The notes beneath the pieces were generated by a model. It saw nothing but the letters and a program-made list of their open reading frames with translations, was not told the origin of the DNA and did no database searches. The translations under genes and the position numbers were made by a program. From the NCBI GenBank assembly GCA_937995995.1, contig CALKIP010000089.1:1-12376 (forward strand): a stretch of 12,376 bases of DNA, written 5' to 3'. Shown here piece by piece: positions 6,729-12,376 of this stretch. Position 1 is the first letter of the stretch, and each line of letters begins with the position of its first letter. This DNA is from an uncultured bacterium. Its GTDB lineage: Bacteria; Gemmatimonadota; Gemmatimonadetes; Longimicrobiales; RSA9.

Positions 6729-6950
6729 TCGAATACGGCTCCATGGCCGATGGAAAAAGGAATGGGTCGCCGGGCACGCGGCCGCGACGACGCCTCACCG
6801 TAGGATACACCGGTCCCCTGCGGAGGACCAGGGCGCGCACCGGCCGGTCCGGGCGCCGTCGGAGACGATCATCGATACCACCGGCACCGATGGAACGGAG
6901 TCGGGATCGGGATCGGGATCGTGGACCCCAGATTGATCCCCGAGGCACTC
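6729..6950. other. Intergenic leader of the YyaL-LuxE-LuxC operon
   Basis: No coding sequence is seen here. On the minus strand TATCCT (6807-6802) with TGGTCC (6830-6825), 17 nt apart, is a weak sigma-70-like pair about 75 nt before ATG 6728. A 7-bp hairpin GGTCCTC/GGGGACC with a CGCA loop (6812-6829) overlaps its -35. TCGGGA is repeated 3.5 times at 6901-6921. No terminator with a T-run closes the upstream 152-residue gene, so read-through into this operon is possible. Confidence 0.35.
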
Positions 6951-7409
6951 TCAGTACGGAAACTTCGCCAGGTAGGTCGACCGCCAGCGGTCGAGTCGTC
7001 GGTCTACCTCGGGCGCCGGGATGCCGCCGACCAGGCGCTGTGCCAGCCGGATGCCCAGACGCGTCTGCTGCGCACGCCCCGCCGCCGCCTCATCCCCCTT
7101 CTCCAGCGCCTCGGCCGCCTCCATCTCGAGGGCGAAGGCCAGGACATCGAGTTCCTGGTAGAGGCGGCCCCGCGCCTCCCGCTCGATCTGCTCCGTGTCC
7201 GCCATGCCGGGCGTCTCTGCTCCGGCAGCCGGCATCTCCGATGCACCCGCAGCCGGCACAGGTCTCGATACCCGCGCCGCCGACACTTCATCGGCCGCGC
7301 CGCCGGCCCTTTCTACTCCGCCAATCGATTGTGTTCCGTGAGTGCTCTCTTCGGCGACAGCGGCGCGCTCCTCCACGGTCGTGCCACTTCCCTCATGGGT
7401 GGGACTCAC
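6951..7409 (-). CDS. Protein of unknown function (152 residues), probable sigma-54-controlled gene
   Basis: I do not recognise this protein. The start is GTG 7409, chosen because GGAGG lies 4 nt before it and a sigma-54 promoter match (7452-7467) lies just upstream; the internal ATG 7205 has no good ribosome site. Residues 1-69 are low in complexity and rich in Ala, Gly, Glu, Ser and Thr, hence probably disordered. Residues 70-152 are helical: TEQIEREARGRLYQEL (72-87), FALEMEAAEALEKGDEA (92-108), QQTRLGIRLAQRLVGGI (114-130), and a basic end RRLDRWRSTYLAKFPY (137-152). There is no signal peptide, membrane segment or cysteine. It follows the envelope operon by 75 nt on the same strand, and its promoter suggests control by the sigma-54 activator encoded there. 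Confidence 0.7.
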   Translation of the reverse strand: MSPTHEGSGTTVEERAAVAEESTHGTQSIGGVERAGGAADEVSAARVSRPVPAAGASEMPAAGAETPGMADTEQIEREARGRLYQELDVLAFALEMEAAEALEKGDEAAAGRAQQTRLGIRLAQRLVGGIPAPEVDRRLDRWRSTYLAKFPY

Positions 7410-7451
7410 TTCGCCTCCAGTGGTAGAGCTCGGGATCGGCGTGCTGGGCGT

Positions 7452-7467
7452 TGCAAGATATGAACCA
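7452..7467 (-). promoter_or_regulatory. Sigma-54 (-24/-12) promoter for the 152-residue gene
   Basis: The minus strand reads TGGTTCATATCTTGCA, against TGGCAC-N5-TTGCW. The TGG, the last C of the -24 box, the 5-nt spacer and the entire TTGCA match. Transcription would start near 7441, giving a leader of about 30 nt with GGAGG just before GTG 7409. It is the best such match I found in the window. A sigma-54-dependent activator is encoded 2.4 kb upstream on the same strand. Confidence 0.6.
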
Positions 7468-7477
7468 CGGACCGTGG
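7465..7477. repeat. Palindrome overlapping the -24 box
   Basis: CCACGGACCGTGG is a perfect palindrome with 6-bp arms around one central base. Its left end on the plus strand is the complement of the TGG of the sigma-54 -24 box. It could bind a regulator that blocks the promoter, or it may be chance in GC-rich DNA. Confidence 0.35.
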
Positions 7478-7484
7478 CTACGGG

Positions 7485-8120
7485 CTACGATATGCTCTCG
7501 ATACGGAACCACTCGCTACGCGCTTCGTAGCGACGGGCGGGGAGGCCGAGGACACGGATGAAGAGTCGCTTGACGCCGGTCCCGACCGCGCCGGGCAACG
7601 AGCCGTCCCCGCTCACCGCGGGCTGGAGTTCACCCTTGAGCCAGCGCTCCAGCTCCTCGAGGTCGGAGAGTGAGAGCGTCTCCAGCTCGAGTATGGCGGT
7701 GTAGTAGTAGCGACCCGTCCGCATCGGCCGCAGGCCGAGTGGGTGGACACCCTCGACCGCGGCGCGTGCTTCGTCGAAGGTGGCGAAGCGCTGCACCTCC
7801 TCCGGGCCCGAATGCGTACGGACGATGAAGGTGTCGTCGAGCGGCTCGTAGAGCAGCACCCACGTCCGGCCCTGGCTCCCTTCCAGGCTGTCGAAGAAGC
7901 CATCGCGCCAGAGTTCGACGCGGGAGCGCAGCCGGAGCGGCAGTCCCGAGCGCGCGGCGTCCTCGAGCGCGTCGTCGGCCAGGATCGCGCCGATGCTGAG
8001 GAGCGGGCGGTACCCGGCGGCCCGGTCCGGTGCAACCGAGAGCGCGGCCTGAAGCGCCGCTCCACTCGGGAGAGGCGCGCCGGCGAACAGCAGAGTCCAG
8101 ACGAGGACGAGAGCGCTCAA
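7485..8120 (-). CDS. DUF4390-like exported protein (211 residues)
   Basis: The pattern fits DUF4390: ALEDAARSGLPLRLRSRVELW (51-71), then FFDSLEGSQGRTWVLLYEPLDDTFIVR (75-101), then GRYYYTAILELETLSLSDLEELERWL (136-161), ending with RSEWFRIES (201-209). The function of the family is unknown; I recall it beside NtrY/NtrX-type two-component genes in Betaproteobacteria, which agrees with the neighbours here. The start is TTG 8120, overlapping the stop of the barrel gene as TTGA; no other start lies upstream in frame for some distance, and an AAGG sits 3 nt before it. A short hydrophobic N-terminus (residues 2-22) looks like a signal peptide, so the product is probably periplasmic. It is the last gene of the kinase-regulator operon. 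Confidence 0.75.
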   Translation of the reverse strand: MSALVLVWTLLFAGAPLPSGAALQAALSVAPDRAAGYRPLLSIGAILADDALEDAARSGLPLRLRSRVELWRDGFFDSLEGSQGRTWVLLYEPLDDTFIVRTHSGPEEVQRFATFDEARAAVEGVHPLGLRPMRTGRYYYTAILELETLSLSDLEELERWLKGELQPAVSGDGSLPGAVGTGVKRLFIRVLGLPARRYEARSEWFRIESIS

Positions 8121-9825
8121 AACCTTGAACCGATGCGGACGAAGAAGTTGATCCCGTCGTCGTGGCCCGAGAGCGGCAAGGCCCAGTAGAGGCCGATACG
8201 GCCGAGGCGCAGCCCGAAGCCGGCGTCGGCGGCGAAGTCGTCGAGCCCCGGGCTGCGGCCGTCACCCGCGGAGCGCAGCGCATCCCGCTCGGTCCAGGCG
8301 CGGCCCACGTTGAAGAAGGCGACCCAGCCGGGCAGCTCACCCAGGTCGATGTCCCACCCCAGCTTCCGGCCCCAGCCGCGACCGAAGGAGAAGCGCGAGC
8401 GGTACTCGATCTGAACGAGCGCCATGCGGTCGCACCCGTAGAAGGGGAGCAGTCCGTCGGGCAGCGGCGCGACGTCGCGTGCGCTGCAATCGAAAGCGAA
8501 GCTGGTGTAGCCCGGAAGCGACCCCTCACCGCCCAGGGCGTGCTGACGCTGTGGCGGCAGTGGCCGGTCGTTGAGCGACATCCCCGTGACCACCCGTAGC
8601 GCGAGGCGTGAGACGGGGCTCAGGCGCGCGTAGCGCCGGATGTCGAGGAAGGCTGCCGCAAATTCACTCTCGAACGGCAGGACGGGGTACGCGTCGCACG
8701 CATTGTCGATGCCGCAGTCCGGGGTGACGACGACGTGGTTCAACGTGCCACCCAGCCCCCGCTCCACCTCGGCGCGGACGTACCACCCGGTGGTCGGATC
8801 CACGTTCTCGTTGCGCACGTCATAGGCCGCACTGAGGGCGACGCTGCGCAGCCGGCCCTCGGCCACGCGCGGCTGAGGCCGCCACGGATCGTCGCCACCG
8901 AAGATCGTCCAGGGCGAGGCGACCGGAACGGAGGCGTGGCGCTCATCGCGGTAGGTCAGCTGGATGTCGTGCCTGCCGCCCGGCGGTGCGACACGAAGGT
9001 ACGCGCTCCAGCCATCACGTTCGTAGTGGTCGCGGTAGTCACGCCGCAGAAGGAAAGCGGCCAGCGAGTTCTCCTGGTCGGTCAATCCCCAGGATTCGAT
9101 CGGCACGACCTCCGAGTGGAGCGTGGCGCCGAGCCGGACCACCTGGTGTCCGCCCACGAACTGCTCGGCGCGCAGCAGGTAGCCGAGGTCGTCGGCATCG
9201 GGGCTCAGCCCCGACTCGGTCCTGTAGATCAGCAGCGCCTCGGCCCGGAACGGGTTGGAGCCGTGGGCCTCGAAGCGAGGACCGAACACGACCGGCAGCC
9301 CCTCCACGCGGTTGTACCCGCGGTGTGCGGCCAGCGTCACATCGGTACGGCCGAAGCCGAAGTCCCGCCCGGCCGACAGGCCTGGGTCCGGGACGGGCGG
9401 CGCCGCGGCGAGCTGCCCGCGCTCGATGCGATAGCGCAGCGGCTCGCGGTAGGTACGCACGGTGCCCGCGACGGTCGCCGAATCCAGGCCCGTCGCCACG
9501 CCGCCGACGACGATGAGATCGCCGAGCAGTTCGGCGCCGGGCTCCAGGTACAAACTCCCATTGAGCACGACGACGTCGCCGCGCACTCGCCCGGCCACGT
9601 ACAGCGGCCCGCCCAGCACGGCCAGGTCCCCGTTCACCTCGGCACCTCGCGCGATGCGCGACTCGCCGTTCATCCGGATCGTCTCCGGCCGGTTGAAGAA
9701 CGCGAACAACGCCTCGGCATCCTCGGCCGGCATGGCGATGACCTCGGGCGTCTGGGCTCCAAGAGGCGACGCCGCGGCCAGCACGGCCCCGACCAGCACG
9801 ACGACGCTGTACCTGATCATGTGTC

Positions 9826-9829
<4 letters not shown>
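8117..9829 (-). CDS. Outer-membrane beta-barrel protein with N-terminal bactofilin-like beta-helix and Omp85/BamA-like barrel
   Basis: ATG 9829 overlaps the stop of the response regulator gene (ATGA), giving 570 residues. A signal peptide (1-25, ending LGA) shows export. Residues 57-123 have short repeated strands of the polymer-forming (bactofilin-like) type: ARGAEVNGDLAVLGGPLYVA (60-79), RVRGDVVVLNGSLYLEPGAE (81-100) and LLGDLIVVGG (101-110). From about 158 to 570 the sequence is rich in alternating hydrophobic strands and ends FFVRIGSRF, with the C-terminal Phe expected of an outer-membrane barrel. LGGEGSLPGY (432-441) sits where Omp85 proteins carry a GG...RGY loop motif, but Arg is replaced by Pro. 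Cys371/377 and Cys448/466 may form disulfides. No POTRA repeats are visible. Role inferred: surface or envelope assembly, or transport. Confidence 0.8.
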
Positions 9830-11244
<1,415 letters not shown>

Positions 11245-11253
11245 GGCGTCGCC

Positions 11254-11973
11254 TCAGTAGCGACGCAGGATCAGCCGCGCTACCAGCGGTCCGCCCACGC
11301 CGAGTGGTCGGGCCCCCTCACAGGTGAGCTTGGTCGCCGGGCCGAAGAAGAGGCGCATCCCGGGTGCCGAGGCCGCGCCGTTGTCGGCGTCGGGCAGGCA
11401 GGCGCGCGCATCGCGGAACGCCGGCCGAAGCAGCGTGGCCATGGCGTCGCCCGTGGCTGAGTCCGGTGTATCCAGCGCGAGCACCACCGCCGACTCCTGC
11501 ATGACGTCGGTCGCGATGTACTCGAGGAGTTCGGTGACCGCCTCACGCGGATGGACGTTCTCCGGCACACGCACGGCAAGGAGATCGAGGAATCGACGGT
11601 CGTCCACCTTGTAGAGCGCGTCGTGGAGCGTGATCTCGCCGCCGCCCTCGAGCGGGAGCACGAGGGTGGTGTCGCCGACCGGCTCACCGGCCAGGAAGCC
11701 GTACGAGATCGTGCCCGCCGAGCCGGGGCCGCTCAGGTTCAGCTTCGACTGCCGCGCGACCTCGCCGAACCACGCGCTGTCCGCCGCGGCCGCGAGGAGG
11801 ACCAGGTTCGCGTCCGCCTGCCGGATCCAACCGGCGACTTCTTCCGCACCCGACTGTGGTGCCACGCTGAAGGCCAGCGTCCGGTACTCCAGGGGCTTCG
11901 GGCCGCCGAGCCGCACGGCACACCCCGTCAGGGCGATTACGCCTATGATTGCGACGATTCTGCTCATGGTCAT
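11254..11973 (-). CDS. Lipoprotein, possibly a degenerate endonuclease/exonuclease/phosphatase-fold protein
   Basis: ATG 11973 (239 residues) has AGGA 5 nt upstream and gives a normal signal peptide with lipobox LTGC and lipidated Cys18. The +2 Ala favours the outer membrane. GTG 12024 overlaps the kinase stop (GTGA) but would give an over-long N-terminus. No family is certain. The order of blocks resembles the DNase I-like EEP fold: EYRTLAFSV (29-37), a helix then ADANLVLL (53-60), TISYGFLAGEPV (88-99), RRFLDLLAVRVPE (126-138), HPREAVTELLEYI (141-153), AVVLALDTPDSA (162-173, where EEP enzymes have GDFN) and LLRPAFRDAR (181-190). The usual metal-binding Glu and the catalytic His pair are not seen, so it would be inactive. 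Its place between kinase and regulator suggests a sensory or accessory role. Confidence 0.7.
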   Translation of the reverse strand: MTMSRIVAIIGVIALTGCAVRLGGPKPLEYRTLAFSVAPQSGAEEVAGWIRQADANLVLLAAAADSAWFGEVARQSKLNLSGPGSAGTISYGFLAGEPVGDTTLVLPLEGGGEITLHDALYKVDDRRFLDLLAVRVPENVHPREAVTELLEYIATDVMQESAVVLALDTPDSATGDAMATLLRPAFRDARACLPDADNGAASAPGMRLFFGPATKLTCEGARPLGVGGPLVARLILRRY

Positions 11974-12020
11974 CCTGTTCCTACGTTGAAGGACGTGCGA
12001 CGACGCGCAAACCGCAGCTT

Positions 12021-12376
12021 TCACGCCCGTGCCGCGACGGAGGCGGTGCCGGCGGGGAGCCGCACGACGAACTCCGCGCCACCTTCCGGCCGCGCCCGTG
12101 CCGTGACCGTACCACCGTGGGCGGCGACCGCCTGTCTCACGAGCGTGAGGCCGAGCCCCGTGCCCCGGGACTTCGTCGTGAAGTCCGGCTCGAATATCCG
12201 CTCGCGCACGTCTTCCGGCACGCCCGGCCCGGTGTCGGCGATCGTCACCTCGACCCCGGTTTCCGGTGCGGTCATGGCGGTCAGGCAGACCCGGATCCTG
12301 CGCGGCGCGTCCGAGCCCTCCATCGCCTCGACCGCGTTCCGCACCAGATTGCGAAATGCCCGGACGAGTGCCTCAT
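12021..12376 (-). CDS. Sensor histidine kinase, C-terminal ATPase domain (5' end outside the window)
   Basis: Only the last 117 residues lie in the window; the frame stays open to the right edge, so the start, the sensor region and the phospho-accepting His are not visible. The HATPase_c boxes are complete: N box RNLVRNAVEAM, G1 box ADTGPGVP, F box IFEPDFTTK and G2 box RGTGLGLTLVRQAV, then the closing strands GGTVTARARPEGGAEFVVRLP. The sequence is of the NtrB/NtrY kind. It most likely phosphorylates the NtrC/NtrX-type regulator two genes downstream. Its stop is 47 nt before the preferred lipoprotein start. It is the first gene seen of the five-gene envelope operon, whose promoter must lie outside the window. 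Confidence 0.93.
   Translation of the reverse strand, partial: EALVRAFRNLVRNAVEAMEGSDAPRRIRVCLTAMTAPETGVEVTIADTGPGVPEDVRERIFEPDFTTKSRGTGLGLTLVRQAVAAHGGTVTARARPEGGAEFVVRLPAGTASVAARA

Noticed and set aside
6901..6921. TCGGGA repeated 3.5 times
   Set aside because: It is too short to be a repeat array of note and is best read as a chance microsatellite in an intergenic region.
7000..7480. Plus-strand frames over the 152-residue gene
   Set aside because: They lack a ribosome site and a promoter, while the minus-strand gene has both.

Overview
The window reads as chromosomal DNA of a high-G+C bacterium with an outer membrane. It carries a signal-peptide-bearing beta-barrel protein ending in Phe, a lipoprotein with a lipobox, a sigma-54 activator and a lytic transglycosylase. 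The protein style (a bactofilin-like beta-helix joined to a barrel, small orphan proteins, a LuxE/LuxC pair) suggests Gemmatimonadota or a related soil lineage. That assignment is an inference from memory of such genomes and rests on no marker gene. Nothing points to a phage, an insertion sequence or a CRISPR array.

Left part (1-2411): a tRNA-Asn(GTT), followed by a perfect 22-bp hairpin terminator, then four small monocistronic-looking genes. These are an unrecognised 115-residue protein (+), a membrane-anchored SLT-type lytic transglycosylase (-), an unrecognised 91-residue protein (+) and a solitary AbrB/SpoVT-type DNA-binding protein (+). The convergent gene ends are separated by GC hairpins.

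Middle part (2412-6950, all minus strand): an operon read in the order YyaL-type (DUF255) thioredoxin-fold protein, LuxE-like acyl-protein synthetase, LuxC-like acyl-CoA reductase. The first two genes are 10 nt apart and the last two share an ATGA. LuxE and LuxC keep their key cysteines and should activate and reduce a fatty acid to an aldehyde, but no luciferase or acyl-transferase gene lies nearby.

Right part (6951-12376, all minus strand): a tightly packed operon enters from beyond the window edge. Its order is sensor histidine kinase (only the C-terminal ATPase domain is in the window), small lipoprotein, NtrC/NtrX-type sigma-54 response regulator, beta-helix plus Omp85-like outer-membrane protein, and DUF4390-like exported protein. 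A very good sigma-54 promoter match lies in the 75-nt gap after this operon, directly before an unrecognised 152-residue gene with a GTG start. The simplest model is that the kinase and regulator sense the envelope and switch on that gene. Weaker sigma-54-like elements, one on each strand, lie in the divergent intergenic region at 1482-1759 and would place the transglycosylase and the 91-residue gene under similar control.
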